Part shown: piece after piece, positions 8,305 to 18,405 of the stretch
Layout: every line of letters starts with the position of its first letter
How positions within the stretch are numbered: the stretch's first letter is position 1
Assembly: GCF_001704615.3 (NCBI RefSeq)
Contig: NZ_CP029397.2
Span: 1,860,001 to 1,924,000 of the forward strand
Reading direction: 5' to 3'
Length of the DNA: 64,000 bases
DNA from: Acinetobacter defluvii
GTDB lineage: Bacteria > Pseudomonadota > Gammaproteobacteria > Pseudomonadales > Moraxellaceae
The notes under the pieces: generated by a model
Seen by the model: the letters and a program-made list of their open reading frames with translations, nothing else
Database searches by the model: none
What the model was told of the DNA's origin: nothing
Position numbers and translations under genes: made by a program

Positions 8305-10971
8305 ATGATCAACACCTCTCCTCTGTTGAATTACGTCAGTAGTAATCATGATATTCAAGCTATTAACCAATGGCGTACCGATGTAGAACAACAGTTGCAA
8401 GAGGCATTTGAACAAGGACAACCGATTCGTGAGGTGATCCATGCCCGTTCTAATTTTATTGATGAAGCGTTGATTTTTTTATGGGAACATGCTGGACTTG
8501 CTCAAACGAATCTCAGTCTTTTCGCAGTCGGTGGTTATGGTCGCCGTGAAATGTTGCCCTACTCTGATGTTGACATCATGATCTTGTCAGAAAGTGATTT
8601 AAATGCTCAACAAGAGCAAATCGTGTCTAACTTTATCTCTTCCTTATGGGATGTCGGCAATTTTAAACCAGGGGTAAGTGTTCGTACCATTCAAACTTGT
8701 TTTGAACAAGCAACAAGCGATTTAACTGTTGCCACAGCCTTGATTGAAGCGCGCCTAATTACAGGTAATCCGCATTTAATCAAATGGCCACGCCGTATCG
8801 TGTCACAAACGTGGACAGATAAAACCTTCTTTGATGCAAAAATGGATGAGCAGGCTCGCCGTTATGCACAACATAACCACACTGAAAGCAATTTAGAACC
8901 CGATATTAAAAATGCACCAGGTGGAATTCGTGATATCAACCAAATCGGTTGGATTGCCAAACGTCATTTCCGTGTCAATCGTATTTATGATCTTGTGCAT
9001 TTAGGTTTTATTTCAGAGTTTGAGCTTGGTGTACTTGAAGAGGCTGAAAATTTCCTCTGGGAAATTCGTCATCATTTGCATCGTTTAACCAAGCGAGATG
9101 AAAATCGTTTATTATTTGACTATCAACGTGAAATTGCTGGTATTTTCGGTTATCAAAAAGAAGAAGGTAAACACATCAATTACCCAATCGAACAGTTTAT
9201 GAAGCGCTATTATCGAACTGCGCAACAAGTGTCAACCTTAAATGAAATGCTGCTTGCCTATTTTAACGAGTCGGTGATTACCCCACGTTTGCCGAACTAT
9301 GAACGTAATATTGAAATGATTAATGAACATTTCAAATTGGTCGATGGCAAACTTGCAGTACAACACCACAAAATTTTTTCAGAAAACCCAAGTGCTATTT
9401 TAGAAATTTTTTATCTCTTGGCAAATCGTCCTGAAATTCAAGGCATACGTGCTCGAACTTTACGTTTGTTAACTTTAGCGGCTAAACGTATTGATCATCA
9501 TTATCGTAACAATCCAACCCACCAAGCTTTATTTATGGCAATTATTCGCTCGCCTTATCGTCTGTATGACACGATGGTGGCGATGAAACGCTATGGTGTT
9601 TTAGGAAATTACATTCCTGCATTTGGGCAAATCATGGGCTTGATGCAGTACGATTTATTCCATATTTATACCGTTGATGCGCATACATTATTGTTGATTC
9701 GTAATTTAAATCGCTTTAAAGAACCAGAATTTGCCAAAGACTATCCTGTAGTCAGCTCTGTTTTCCAACGTTTAAATCGTCGAGATATTGTTTTCCTCGC
9801 AGCACTATTCCATGATATTGCGAAAGGTCGTGGGGGTGACCATAGTGAACTCGGTGCGCTTGATGCGATCGAATTTTGTCGTGCACATGGTTTTACTGAG
9901 CGTGAATGTAACCTTGTTGCTTATCTGATTCAAAATCATTTACTCATGTCGATCACGGCACAGAAAAAAGATATTTCCGATCCAGATGTTGTGAAAGAAT
10001 TCGCTGAAAAAATTGGCGATATGGAACATTTGGATTATCTGTACACCCTCACCGTTGCAGATATCAATGCCACCAATCCAAAGCTTTGGAATACCTGGCG
10101 TTCATCCCTCATGCGTCAACTTTATACGCATGCTCGTGACGTGATTCGCTCAGGTTTAGGTCGTCCAGTCGATTATCAAATGCTAATCGAAGACACCAAG
10201 TTTGCAGCCAGTGAAGTTTTAGTCGATGAGTTTGCCCTCGATGATGTTGAAAAAGTCTGGCAAGAGCTCGGTGATGACTATTTCCTAAAAGAATCTGCCG
10301 ATGAAATCGCATGGCATACCCGCGCTATTTTGCAGCATGGTGATAATCCTGCACCATTAGTGCTCTTACGTGCGCACCGAAAAGCAGCACAAGATGCGGT
10401 ACAACTGTTTATTTACACCCGTGATCAACCCAATTTATTTGCAACAACAGTTGCTGTGCTAGATCGTATGAATTTGGATGTGCAGGACGCACGCATTATC
10501 ACTGCAACCAAAGCATTTAGCTTAGATACTTATGTGGTGTTAGATCGTTTTGGCACTTTATTAACTGATCCTGATCGTGAGGCAACAGTTATAGAAGCCT
10601 TGGTCAAAGCTTTAAATCAGTCGGATAAATATCCCGGGGTTATGCAACGTCGTATTCCACGCCAGCTGCGCCATTTTGATATTGAAAATACAGTCGATGT
10701 CAGTTTGAATGAAGCCTTACAGCAAAACATGGTGGAGATTGCGACCCTAGACCAACCAGGTTTACTTGCCAAAATCGGGGGCTTATTTATGATGCAAGGT
10801 TTAGATATTCATTCCGCTAGAATCGCCACCTTAGGCGAACGTGCAGAGGATATTTTCTTTGTCACCAAAAATGATGGTACGCCTTTAAATACGGAAGAAT
10901 CAGACTTGTTTGCTTCGCAGTTAAAAGCCGCTTTGGATGAAGCGTCGCATCAGGTTTCCCATCCACACTAA
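8305..10971 (+). CDS. glnD: Bifunctional [protein-PII] uridylyltransferase / uridylyl-removing enzyme
   Basis: An 888-residue nitrogen sensor that adds or removes UMP on PII proteins according to glutamine. The order is canonical: an N-terminal nucleotidyltransferase domain with [19 protein letters not shown] (Gly-rich loop plus Asp-x-Asp metal site), a central HD phosphohydrolase domain ([12 protein letters not shown]), and two C-terminal ACT domains (from about residue 705, second beginning near [16 protein letters not shown]). The length matches E. coli GlnD (890). Its neighbour dapC is a common partner in gammaproteobacteria. Confidence 0.97.
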   Translation: MINTSPLLNYVSSNHDIQAINQWRTDVEQQLQEAFEQGQPIREVIHARSNFIDEALIFLWEHAGLAQTNLSLFAVGGYGRREMLPYSDVDIMILSESDLNAQQEQIVSNFISSLWDVGNFKPGVSVRTIQTCFEQATSDLTVATALIEARLITGNPHLIKWPRRIVSQTWTDKTFFDAKMDEQARRYAQHNHTESNLEPDIKNAPGGIRDINQIGWIAKRHFRVNRIYDLVHLGFISEFELGVLEEAENFLWEIRHHLHRLTKRDENRLLFDYQREIAGIFGYQKEEGKHINYPIEQFMKRYYRTAQQVSTLNEMLLAYFNESVITPRLPNYERNIEMINEHFKLVDGKLAVQHHKIFSENPSAILEIFYLLANRPEIQGIRARTLRLLTLAAKRIDHHYRNNPTHQALFMAIIRSPYRLYDTMVAMKRYGVLGNYIPAFGQIMGLMQYDLFHIYTVDAHTLLLIRNLNRFKEPEFAKDYPVVSSVFQRLNRRDIVFLAALFHDIAKGRGGDHSELGALDAIEFCRAHGFTERECNLVAYLIQNHLLMSITAQKKDISDPDVVKEFAEKIGDMEHLDYLYTLTVADINATNPKLWNTWRSSLMRQLYTHARDVIRSGLGRPVDYQMLIEDTKFAASEVLVDEFALDDVEKVWQELGDDYFLKESADEIAWHTRAILQHGDNPAPLVLLRAHRKAAQDAVQLFIYTRDQPNLFATTVAVLDRMNLDVQDARIITATKAFSLDTYVVLDRFGTLLTDPDREATVIEALVKALNQSDKYPGVMQRRIPRQLRHFDIENTVDVSLNEALQQNMVEIATLDQPGLLAKIGGLFMMQGLDIHSARIATLGERAEDIFFVTKNDGTPLNTEESDLFASQLKAALDEASHQVSHPH

Positions 10972-11020
10972 TTTTTAGTGTTTTCACTTATTTTTATTTT
11001 CATATCATGGTAATTATTTC

Positions 11021-12190
11021 ATGAACTCAAGTTTGTCTTTATTACATCCTTATCCATTTGAAAAACTTAATCAATTATTTAAGGATGTACAACCCGCAGC
11101 GATGCCTTTGATTCCCTTATCAATTGGTGAACCCAAGCATCCTGCACCTGAGTTTGTGAAGCAAGCCATTATTGATCATTTTCAACATCTTTCGACTTAT
11201 CCAAATAGCAAAGGTTTGCCTGAATTACGCCAAAGCATTGCCAATTGGTTAACACAGCGCTTTAAACTTAACGCCATCGATGCAGAATCGCATATCTTGC
11301 CAGTTTCGGGCACACGTGAAGGAATTTTTTCTTTTGTTCAAGCCTTGATCAATCGGGAGGATGCACCGTATGTGATAATGCCAAATCCGTTTTATCAAAT
11401 TTATGAAGGTGCAGCGCTGCTTGCAGGTGCGAAACCTTATTTTATTAACTGCACTGAAGAAAATGGTTATCTAGGCGACTTTGATGCCATACCTGCCGAA
11501 GTATGGGAAAAAACAGCACTGTTATTTGTTTGCACACCGGGCAATCCAACTGGTGCAGTACTCTCAAAAGAACAATTTAAAAAGCTGATTGCCCTATCTG
11601 ATCAATATAATTTTGTCATTGCATCAGACGAATGTTATTCAGAATTATGGTTCGATGCAGCACCTGTCGGTTTACTTGAAGTGTGTGCAGAAATTGGGCG
11701 TAATGACTATAAAAATTGTATTGTATTTCACTCCTTGTCGAAACGCTCAAACTTGCCAGGCATGCGTTCAGGTTTTGTGGCAGGTGATGCCCAACTATTA
11801 CAACCTTATTTAAAATTCCGTACTTATCATGGTGCTGCGTTGCCTGTACAACATCAACTGGCTTCAATCGCTGCGTGGGATGATGAAGCGCATGTGGAAG
11901 AAAATCGTAAATTGTACCGTGCTAAGTTTGAATTATTTCAAAATGAATTAGCAAATTTATTGCCCTTACAGAAGCCTGATGCAGGTTTTTATTATTGGTT
12001 AAAAGTCGACAATGACGAAAAATTTGCCAAAATGCTCATGGAAAAAGCCCATATTAAAGTGCTACCGGGACGTTATCTGTCACGAGATACTGAACAAGGT
12101 AATCCAGGGGAAAACCATGTGCGTATGGCATTGGTGGCGGACATTCAACAATGTGAACAAGTCATTCAGCGCTTAAAAGCCATTTTATAA
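11021..12190 (+). CDS. dapC: Succinyldiaminopimelate transaminase (aminotransferase class I)
   Basis: A 389-residue PLP enzyme of the lysine/meso-diaminopimelate pathway. The PLP lysine is Lys241 in HSLSKRSNLPGMRSG; TPGNPTGAV (Asn175) and ASDECYSE (Asp203) are the usual cofactor contacts of fold-type I aminotransferases. The assignment to DapC rather than another class I aminotransferase rests on its adjacency to glnD, seen in many proteobacteria. A strong terminator follows. Confidence 0.88.
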   Translation: MNSSLSLLHPYPFEKLNQLFKDVQPAAMPLIPLSIGEPKHPAPEFVKQAIIDHFQHLSTYPNSKGLPELRQSIANWLTQRFKLNAIDAESHILPVSGTREGIFSFVQALINREDAPYVIMPNPFYQIYEGAALLAGAKPYFINCTEENGYLGDFDAIPAEVWEKTALLFVCTPGNPTGAVLSKEQFKKLIALSDQYNFVIASDECYSELWFDAAPVGLLEVCAEIGRNDYKNCIVFHSLSKRSNLPGMRSGFVAGDAQLLQPYLKFRTYHGAALPVQHQLASIAAWDDEAHVEENRKLYRAKFELFQNELANLLPLQKPDAGFYYWLKVDNDEKFAKMLMEKAHIKVLPGRYLSRDTEQGNPGENHVRMALVADIQQCEQVIQRLKAIL

Positions 12191-12246
12191 TTTTGCGAAT
12201 TTAACATTATTTTTAATATTTCACGCTAAAACTATTCATACTAAAA

Positions 12247-12273
12247 AATCCTCGACCTGTCGAGGATTTTTTT
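12247..12273 (+). terminator. Rho-independent terminator after dapC
   Basis: The ten-base-pair stem AATCCTCGAC / GTCGAGGATT, with a two-base CT loop by strict pairing (probably larger in the RNA), is followed by a T run. It lies 56 bases after the dapC stop. Confidence 0.9.
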
Positions 12274-12360
12274 ATTTCCAAAAGGGTTACACAACCCATA
12301 AACATTTTTAAAAAATATGTCTATACTGCTAAAATGTAAATAAATCTGATAAGAAACACA

Positions 12361-13557
12361 ATGAATCACTCAGAACCACCTGTTCATCAGCGTTTTAGCC
12401 GAAAACACTGGCTCATTTTAGCAACACTCATCCTTGTTATTTTAGCGCTTATTTGGTTTTGGCAATCTAAGGGTAAAAAAACTGAAAAAACGGTTTCTCA
12501 ACCAAAATCGGCAAGCACCCAACCCAAAGCAGCACTGACTGTTACGGTTATTCAACCTGAGCGACAAAACTGGCAGCAAAAACTGACTGCAAATGGCAAT
12601 ATTGCCGCTTGGCAAGAAGTGGTGATCGGCAGCGAGCTGTCGGGGCAACGGATCACCAAAGTTTATGTTAATGTTGGTGATCAAGTAAAACGTGGGCAAG
12701 TGCTGGCTGAAATTAACAGTGACAGTATTCGTGCAGAATTAGCCACCGCTAAAGCCAATTATAAAGAAGCACAAGCGGTACTCAACGATGCAGTGATTAA
12801 CAATCAACGTATTCAACAACTGCGAAATACGGGTGCGATTTCCGCACAAGAAGCCACTCAATATCAAACCTCACAATCAACAGCTCAAGCGCGTTTAGAA
12901 GCCTCAGATGCACAAATCAAAAGCAATGAGTTACGCTTAGCGCAAACACGTGTAGTTGCTCCTGACAATGGTGTCATTTCTGCACGTTCAGCCACTGTGG
13001 GTTCACTGGCACAAACAGGACAAGAGCTTTTCCGTCTCATCCGTGATCATCGTCTGGAATGGCGTGCTGAAGTTACAACCACGGATCTATACAAACTTAA
13101 ACAAGGCATGACGGCCAAAATCATTTCACCTGATCCAAATCAAAATGCAGTGACAGGCACAGTCCGCATGATTGCTCCTGTGATCGACCCACAAACTCGC
13201 TATGGTTTGGTTTATGTCGATTTACCCCTTACGCAAGCAGTGCGCATGGGCATGTTCGTCAAAGGTGAATTCGAGCTCGGCGAACAATCTGCGCTCACCA
13301 TTCCACAGTCTGCACTCTTACTGCGTGATGGTTTTTCTTATGTGTTTATCGTGCAGCAGAATAATCGTGTGAAGCAGCAGAAAGTCAGTGTTGGACGTCG
13401 CCAAAATGATTTGGTTGAAATTTTAGATTTGCCTGAAAATGTCAAATTGGTTGCTTCAGGAACGGGATTCTTAGCGGATGGTGATTTAGTCAAAGTGGCT
13501 GCTAATATTCCTGAAACTCCATTAAGCAAGCAACTTGCGCCCCATCAGGAGAATTAA
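12361..13557 (+). CDS. RND efflux system periplasmic adaptor (membrane fusion protein)
   Basis: A 398-residue protein with an N-terminal membrane anchor (about residues 20-37) rather than a lipobox, then a biotinyl-lipoyl-like half (VYVNVGDQVKRGQVLAEI), an alpha-helical hairpin (about 120-200, Ala/Gln-rich) and beta-barrel domains. It links an inner-membrane RND pump to an outer-membrane channel. Two bases separate it from the permease start, so the two form an operon. No regulator or outer-membrane factor is adjacent; a TolC-like protein elsewhere is presumably used. Confidence 0.92.
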   Translation: MNHSEPPVHQRFSRKHWLILATLILVILALIWFWQSKGKKTEKTVSQPKSASTQPKAALTVTVIQPERQNWQQKLTANGNIAAWQEVVIGSELSGQRITKVYVNVGDQVKRGQVLAEINSDSIRAELATAKANYKEAQAVLNDAVINNQRIQQLRNTGAISAQEATQYQTSQSTAQARLEASDAQIKSNELRLAQTRVVAPDNGVISARSATVGSLAQTGQELFRLIRDHRLEWRAEVTTTDLYKLKQGMTAKIISPDPNQNAVTGTVRMIAPVIDPQTRYGLVYVDLPLTQAVRMGMFVKGEFELGEQSALTIPQSALLLRDGFSYVFIVQQNNRVKQQKVSVGRRQNDLVEILDLPENVKLVASGTGFLADGDLVKVAANIPETPLSKQLAPHQEN

Positions 13558-13559
13558 AT

Positions 13560-16500
13560 ATGAATTTTTCTGCGTGGTCGATCCGTAATCCTATTCCTGC
13601 GATTTTACTATTTATTATGATGGGGTTGGCAGGATTGATGTGCTTTCACTGGATGAAAGTTCAACAATTCCCTGATATTGAACTGCCTATGGTGACTGTG
13701 ACTGCAACTTTGCCAGGTGCTGCTCCCCCACAACTTGAAACTGAAGTAGCACGCAAAATCGAAAACTCGATCGCCACCATTCAAGGTTTAAAAAACCAAT
13801 ATGCCAATATTCAAGATGGTGTGGTCACCATTACTGCAGAATTTCAACTTGAAAAACCATTACAAGAAGCAGTTGATGATGTTCGAAATGCGGTATCACA
13901 AGTACGTTCAGACTTACCCACAGATGTACGTGATCCTATTGTCAGCAAAATCAACTTATCAGGTTCACCGATTTTAACCTATGCAATCCAATCTCCAAGT
14001 ATGGACGAAGAAGCCTTATCTTGGTTTGTCGACTACGACATTACACGTGCCATGCTGCAAGTCAAAGGCGTCGGTGCAGTCTCTCGTGTTGGCGGTGTGA
14101 CACGCCAAGTTGAAGTTGAAATTCAACCTGAAAAATTATTGGCATTGAATGCCACAGCGACTGATATTACTCGCCAACTGCGTTTAACCCAACAAGATGC
14201 TTCAGGTGGTCAAACTAAAATTGGCGGCAGTGAACAGTCCATTCGTACCATTGCGACAGTCAAAACAGCCGATGAAATCGCAGCCATGGACATCGCCTTA
14301 AGTGATGGACGGCATATCCGTTTAGATCAAGTTGCCACAGTCAAAGACAGTTTTGCTGAACGGCGCTCAGCAGCATTGTTAAACGGTCAACCTGTGATCG
14401 GTTTTGAAATTACTCGAAGTAAAGGTGCGAGCGAAGTAGATGTCGAAAAGGGTGTGATTGACGCTTTAGATAAGCTTAAAGCAGCACATCCCGACCTAAA
14501 GATCACCCCAGCATTTAACTTTGTAACACCTGTTGTCGATAACTATAAAGGTTCAATGTCACTACTTTATGAAGGTGCCATTTTAGCTGTTTTGGTGGTG
14601 TGGCTATTTTTAAGAGATTGGCGAGCAACGATTATTGCAGCTACTGCCCTTCCCTTATCGATTTTACCTGCTTTGATCGGCATGTATTATTTAGGTTTTA
14701 CACTCAACATGGTGACATTGCTGGCCATGTCCCTCGTGGTGGGGATTTTAGTCGATGATGCAATCGTTGAAATTGAAAATATCATCCGCCATCTGAGGAT
14801 GGGCAAAACCCCTTATGAAGCGGCGATGGAAGCCGCTGATGAGATCGGTTTAGCGGTCATTGCAACTACATTTACTCTGATTGCAGTATTCTTACCTACT
14901 GCTTTTATGAGTGGTATTGCAGGACGTTTCTTTGTTCAATTTGGATGGAGTGCTGCACTGGCTATTTTTGCCTCACTATTGGTAGCACGTTTACTTACCC
15001 CAATGATGTCAGCCTATATGTTAAAGCCGTGGGTCGGCAAAATTGAAAATCATGAATCCACTCCAGAAGACGCTCTCGTTGATCAAGGTCATGCTACCCT
15101 TGCAAAAGACCGAAAAAAAGATGGTCGAATCATGCAAGGGTATATGCAGATGGTAACGTGGTGTTTAAATCATCGTTGGTTAACCTTAGCGGGTGCGATT
15201 TTATTTTTTATTGCTTCAATTTCCTTGATTCCATTACTACCAACAGGTTTTGTCCCTCCACCAGATACAGGACAAACCCAAGTACGTTTAGAATTAACAC
15301 CAGGTTCACAATTTAATGAAACTTTAAAAACTGCAGAATATGCACGACAGTTAATCAAAGATCATCCTGAAATTAAAAGCATTTATACCACCATTGGCGG
15401 TGGTGCAGCAGGTACAGATCCATTTTCTGGTGGTGCATCATCTGAACCACGCAAAGCAACTTTAACCATTCAAACCACTGAACGCAGTAATCGCTCAATA
15501 AGCTTACAAGAGATCGAAAATGAAATTCGACAACGATTAGCACCGCTACCAGGTGCACGTGTTCAAGTGGGTATTGCAGGAAATAACAGTCAATACCAAT
15601 TGGCGCTTTCAGGCGATGATTCTGAAAGCCTCATGGCGACTGCATTAAAGCTAGAACGTGAACTACGCACCATCCCCAATATCGGAAGCGTAACCTCAAG
15701 CTCCGCCTTAATTCGTCCCGAACTGGTCATTCGCCCTGATTTTGCCAAAGCGGCTGATTTGGGTGTTACCACACAAGATATCGCAGAAACTTTGCGTATT
15801 GCAACTGCGGGAGATTTTGATCAAAATCTTGCCAAGATGAATGTTTCACAACGTCAAATTCCTGTGGTGATCAAACTGAGTCTTGAAGCACGCCAAGACC
15901 AAGATTTGATTAAACGCTTAATGGTTAAAGGTAGTCATGGTCCTGTCATGCTTGGCACGATTGCTGATGTAAGCATCGAAAGTGGCCCTTCACAAATTGA
16001 TCGTTTTAATCGCATGCGAAATATTAACTTTAGCATCGAACTAAATAACCAACCCTTAGGTGATATTGCAGCACAAGTGGATCAGCTCCCCACTATGCAA
16101 AACCTCCCTCCCACTGTGAAGCGTACAGACATTGGCGATGCTGAAGTCATGCAAGAACTATTTTCTAGCTTTGGCTTAGCGATGCTGACGGGCGTGTTGT
16201 GTATTTATGTGGTATTGGTACTTTTATTTAAAGATTTTTTACAACCCATTACCATTTTGGTTGCGCTACCTTTATCATTAGGGGGTGCATTCGTATTGTT
16301 GCTTTTAGCAAAAAGTAGCTTCTCTATGCCGAGTTTAATTGGTCTGATTATGTTGATGGGGATTGCCAGCAAAAATTCGATTTTATTGGTGGATTATGCC
16401 CTCATCGCCCGACATGAAAAAAATTATTCACGTTTTAATGCGCTGCTAGATGCTTGTCATAAACGGGCACGTCCGATCATTATGACGACTTTGGCAATGG

Positions 16501-16703
16501 GTGCGGGCATGTTACCGATTGCGTTAGGCATCGGCACAGATCCAAGTTTCCGCGCACCTATGGCGATCTCTGTTATTGGTGGTTTAATTACCAGTACTTT
16601 CTTGTCGCTTTTGGTAATTCCTGTGGTATATACATTTATTGATGATATTGAAAATTTCTTCTTTAAACGTAAAAAGCGCAGTCAACCAATTCAAGTGGAA
16701 TAA
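13560..16703 (+). CDS. RND multidrug efflux permease (AcrB/MdtB-type, HAE1-like)
   Basis: A 1047-residue inner-membrane proton antiporter. The layout is TM1, a large periplasmic loop, a TM2-6 block, a second periplasmic loop and a C-terminal TM block. The proton-relay aspartates are in VVGILVDDAIVEIENI and the conserved lysine in GIASKNSILLVDYA. The family exports drugs, dyes and detergents; the substrate cannot be predicted here. The sequence does not clearly read as AdeB, AdeJ or AdeG from memory, so I give no symbol. A terminator follows. Confidence 0.94.
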   Translation: MNFSAWSIRNPIPAILLFIMMGLAGLMCFHWMKVQQFPDIELPMVTVTATLPGAAPPQLETEVARKIENSIATIQGLKNQYANIQDGVVTITAEFQLEKPLQEAVDDVRNAVSQVRSDLPTDVRDPIVSKINLSGSPILTYAIQSPSMDEEALSWFVDYDITRAMLQVKGVGAVSRVGGVTRQVEVEIQPEKLLALNATATDITRQLRLTQQDASGGQTKIGGSEQSIRTIATVKTADEIAAMDIALSDGRHIRLDQVATVKDSFAERRSAALLNGQPVIGFEITRSKGASEVDVEKGVIDALDKLKAAHPDLKITPAFNFVTPVVDNYKGSMSLLYEGAILAVLVVWLFLRDWRATIIAATALPLSILPALIGMYYLGFTLNMVTLLAMSLVVGILVDDAIVEIENIIRHLRMGKTPYEAAMEAADEIGLAVIATTFTLIAVFLPTAFMSGIAGRFFVQFGWSAALAIFASLLVARLLTPMMSAYMLKPWVGKIENHESTPEDALVDQGHATLAKDRKKDGRIMQGYMQMVTWCLNHRWLTLAGAILFFIASISLIPLLPTGFVPPPDTGQTQVRLELTPGSQFNETLKTAEYARQLIKDHPEIKSIYTTIGGGAAGTDPFSGGASSEPRKATLTIQTTERSNRSISLQEIENEIRQRLAPLPGARVQVGIAGNNSQYQLALSGDDSESLMATALKLERELRTIPNIGSVTSSSALIRPELVIRPDFAKAADLGVTTQDIAETLRIATAGDFDQNLAKMNVSQRQIPVVIKLSLEARQDQDLIKRLMVKGSHGPVMLGTIADVSIESGPSQIDRFNRMRNINFSIELNNQPLGDIAAQVDQLPTMQNLPPTVKRTDIGDAEVMQELFSSFGLAMLTGVLCIYVVLVLLFKDFLQPITILVALPLSLGGAFVLLLLAKSSFSMPSLIGLIMLMGIASKNSILLVDYALIARHEKNYSRFNALLDACHKRARPIIMTTLAMGAGMLPIALGIGTDPSFRAPMAISVIGGLITSTFLSLLVIPVVYTFIDDIENFFFKRKKRSQPIQVE

Positions 16704-16720
16704 TCTATTTTCAGTCATAT

Positions 16721-16752
16721 AAAAAGCCGATAATGGTTATATCGGCTTTTTA
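16721..16752 (+). terminator. Rho-independent terminator after RND operon
   Basis: The stem AAAAAGCCGAT / ATCGGCTTTTT has a nine-base loop and lies 17 bases downstream of the permease stop. Confidence 0.88.
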
Positions 16753-16916
16753 ATATTTATGTGTTCTATCTCAAAAATCATGACTAAACAATAGCTTTGA
16801 TCAGATGCATGGGGAAACTAAGTGAATAGCTTATTTATACCCGATTAATCAATGAATTAAGATCGTTCTTAATATGAAAGCATAATGTTGAAATACAAAC
16901 TATTTTGCTGCAAATA

Positions 16917-16948
16917 AAAAATCCCATATCGTTATGCATGGGATTTTT
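16917..16948 (-). terminator. Rho-independent terminator of the tRNA-Asn operon
   Basis: An 11-bp stem (AAAAATCCCAT / ATGGGATTTTT) lies just beyond the 3' end of the second tRNA on the minus strand, ending in T residues in that direction. The symmetric A/T flanks mean it could also stop plus-strand transcription. Confidence 0.85.
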
Positions 16949-16955
16949 AAAATCT

Positions 16956-17031
16956 TGGCTCTCCCACCTGGGCTCGAACCAGGGACCTGCGGATTAACAG
17001 TCCGTCGCTCTACCGACTGAGCTATGGGAGA
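16956..17031 (-). tRNA. tRNA-Asn (GTT), downstream copy
   Basis: On the minus strand a 76-base cloverleaf: acceptor TCTCCCA / TGGGAGA, discriminator G and an encoded CCA. The D-loop is AGCTCAGTCGGTAGAGC, the anticodon loop CTGTTAATC (GTT, Asn), and the T-arm GGTTCGAGCC. It is separated from the upstream copy by eight bases and terminates at the hairpin at 16917-16948. Confidence 0.97.
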
Positions 17032-17039
17032 AAAATAGA

Positions 17040-17115
17040 TGGCTCTCCAACCTGGGCTCGAACCAGGGACCTGCGGATTAACAGTCCGTCGCTCTACCGA
17101 CTGAGCTATTGGAGA
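17040..17115 (-). tRNA. tRNA-Asn (GTT), upstream copy
   Basis: Identical to the neighbouring tRNA-Asn over the body and anticodon. The only differences are one acceptor-stem base pair: TCTCCAA / TTGGAGA here against TCTCCCA / TGGGAGA there, so the pair is kept as A-U instead of C-G. CCA is encoded. It is first in the operon, 11 bases after the -10 box. Confidence 0.97.
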
Positions 17116-17126
17116 ATCTGATGCGC

Positions 17127-17155
17127 ATTTTAGGGAGGAAATCGCAACTCGTCAA
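17127..17155 (-). promoter_or_regulatory. Sigma-70 promoter of the tRNA-Asn operon
   Basis: On the minus strand TTGACG (17155-17150) and TAAAAT (17132-17127) are separated by exactly 17 bases, with a GC-rich GCGC discriminator just after the -10 box. This is the usual form of a strong, stringently controlled stable-RNA promoter. Confidence 0.85.
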
Positions 17156-17210
17156 CCAAATAATATAAAGAAATGAATTGTTTGCTGTATAAATATGCAT
17201 TTTTAAAGTA

Positions 17211-17247
17211 AAAAAAAATTAAATCATGTTTTATGTTGATAAAACAT
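17211..17247 (-). terminator. Probable terminator downstream of the acyltransferase gene
   Basis: The nine-base-pair stem ATGTTTTAT / ATAAAACAT (17226-17247, loop GTTG) is followed on the minus strand, after six bases, by a long T run. It is AT-only and so weak. Apart from it and the tRNA promoter, 17116-17370 shows nothing. Confidence 0.5.
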
Positions 17248-17370
17248 CCAATCTCTCAGACTCATTTTGTTTGTCTAAAAAGATTTAAGTAATTTTATCC
17301 ACTCCTATAGCTATATTTGATTGACTCTTATTTTAAATTATTTCCAGTCAACCTACTCTCTTCTGATATG

Positions 17371-18159
17371 TTATGCCTTGACTTTATACGCCAAATCCAA
17401 TTCTCGATATACTTTTAAATCTTCAATTTCTTTATAAATCTGTTGCTGTAGTTCTTCTCGAAAATCAACCATATCCTGCACTGTTTCAATCTGGTCTGTA
17501 CATAAACGTGGCATAAATTTAAAATAAAACGGAATTCTTTTAGGAATCATATTCTTTGGAATAGAAGGAATCACTTCACCTTGTCTTAAAAATTTGCCAA
17601 TTGTAGGTTGACTTAGTATTTTTTGAAACCATTTCTGTTTTAACAAAATATTGACATCTAAGGCTAAATCAAAGACCTCATCTCCCCCTAAAGCGACAAA
17701 AGGCGCAATCTCATAATTAAATTCTTTGGCAAGCTTTAAAAAACCAAAGCGTTGCTTCCAAATCAATTGATAAGCCTCACCTTTACGCTTGATGACTTCT
17801 CGCCCACCACCTGGAAAAACCAAAATTGAATAGCCTTGTCGCATGGCTTCTTTGGCATATTCTTGGATGCCATCTACACCACCCACTCGCTTGACCACTT
17901 CTTTCCAGCCAGGAATATAAAAGTGCATATGGTCAGCCATACTTACCACCGCAATGTTATGTTCATTGAATAGGTAATCAATCAGAATCGGCGAATCTAA
18001 TACACCATAAATGGTGTGATTACCGACATACATGGCAGGTTTTTGTGGATTGAGATTTTCAGCACCGAGGAAAGTTGGACGAAAGTAATAGCGCTGCAAG
18101 GCGCTAATTGCACGTAATAATTTTGAGTTATGTTTAATTTCTAAATGCTTTGATGTCAT
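17371..18159 (-). CDS. Lysophospholipid acyltransferase-like protein (PlsC superfamily)
   Basis: A 262-residue protein. VGNHTIYGVLDSP resembles the catalytic His...Asp block of PlsC-type and diacylglycerol-type acyltransferases, although the spacing is HX6D rather than strict HX4D; ILVFPGGGREV corresponds to the acceptor-binding block (FPGG/FPEG). It probably transfers an acyl chain to a glycerolipid or similar acceptor at the membrane. ATG 18159 has AAGGAT six bases upstream. It lies beyond a repeat-rich spacer from a FabH-like gene; a joint role in lipid metabolism is only inference. Confidence 0.75.
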   Translation of the reverse strand: MTSKHLEIKHNSKLLRAISALQRYYFRPTFLGAENLNPQKPAMYVGNHTIYGVLDSPILIDYLFNEHNIAVVSMADHMHFYIPGWKEVVKRVGGVDGIQEYAKEAMRQGYSILVFPGGGREVIKRKGEAYQLIWKQRFGFLKLAKEFNYEIAPFVALGGDEVFDLALDVNILLKQKWFQKILSQPTIGKFLRQGEVIPSIPKNMIPKRIPFYFKFMPRLCTDQIETVQDMVDFREELQQQIYKEIEDLKVYRELDLAYKVKA

Positions 18160-18207
18160 GTTGTATCCTTACAAAACATTGATCTAAACCATTTTATAAT
18201 AAGAATC

Positions 18208-18396
18208 CCCTCTGCTTTTAGGAGATGAGCAGCACTGCTGCGTAAGAGGGAGAGGTTAATTTAGTAAATCTCTCTCATCCTAACCTTCTCCCTGAGCCAT
18301 ATAGGACTTTCAATCTATATTTTATAACAATTACGTATACAGAGTTTTCACAAAGCGAGTTCCCTCTCTTTTTTAAAGGAGAGGGTTAGGATGAGG
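18208..18396. repeat. Intergenic repeat element with inverted CTCATCCTAACC / GGTTAGGATGAG arms
   Basis: The spacer between two reverse-strand genes holds CTCATCCTAACC (near 18275-18286) and its inverse GGTTAGGATGAG (near 18384-18395), each flanked by CCCTCTC-like or GAGAGGG-like runs. CCCTCTC (18362-18368) and GAGAGGG (18379-18385) make a local hairpin. A degenerate CCCCTCTGC...GAGGGAGAGG pair lies at 18208-18254. It looks like two head-to-head copies of a dispersed REP-like palindrome. Confidence 0.6.
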
Positions 18397-18405
18397 ATCA
18401 AAAAA

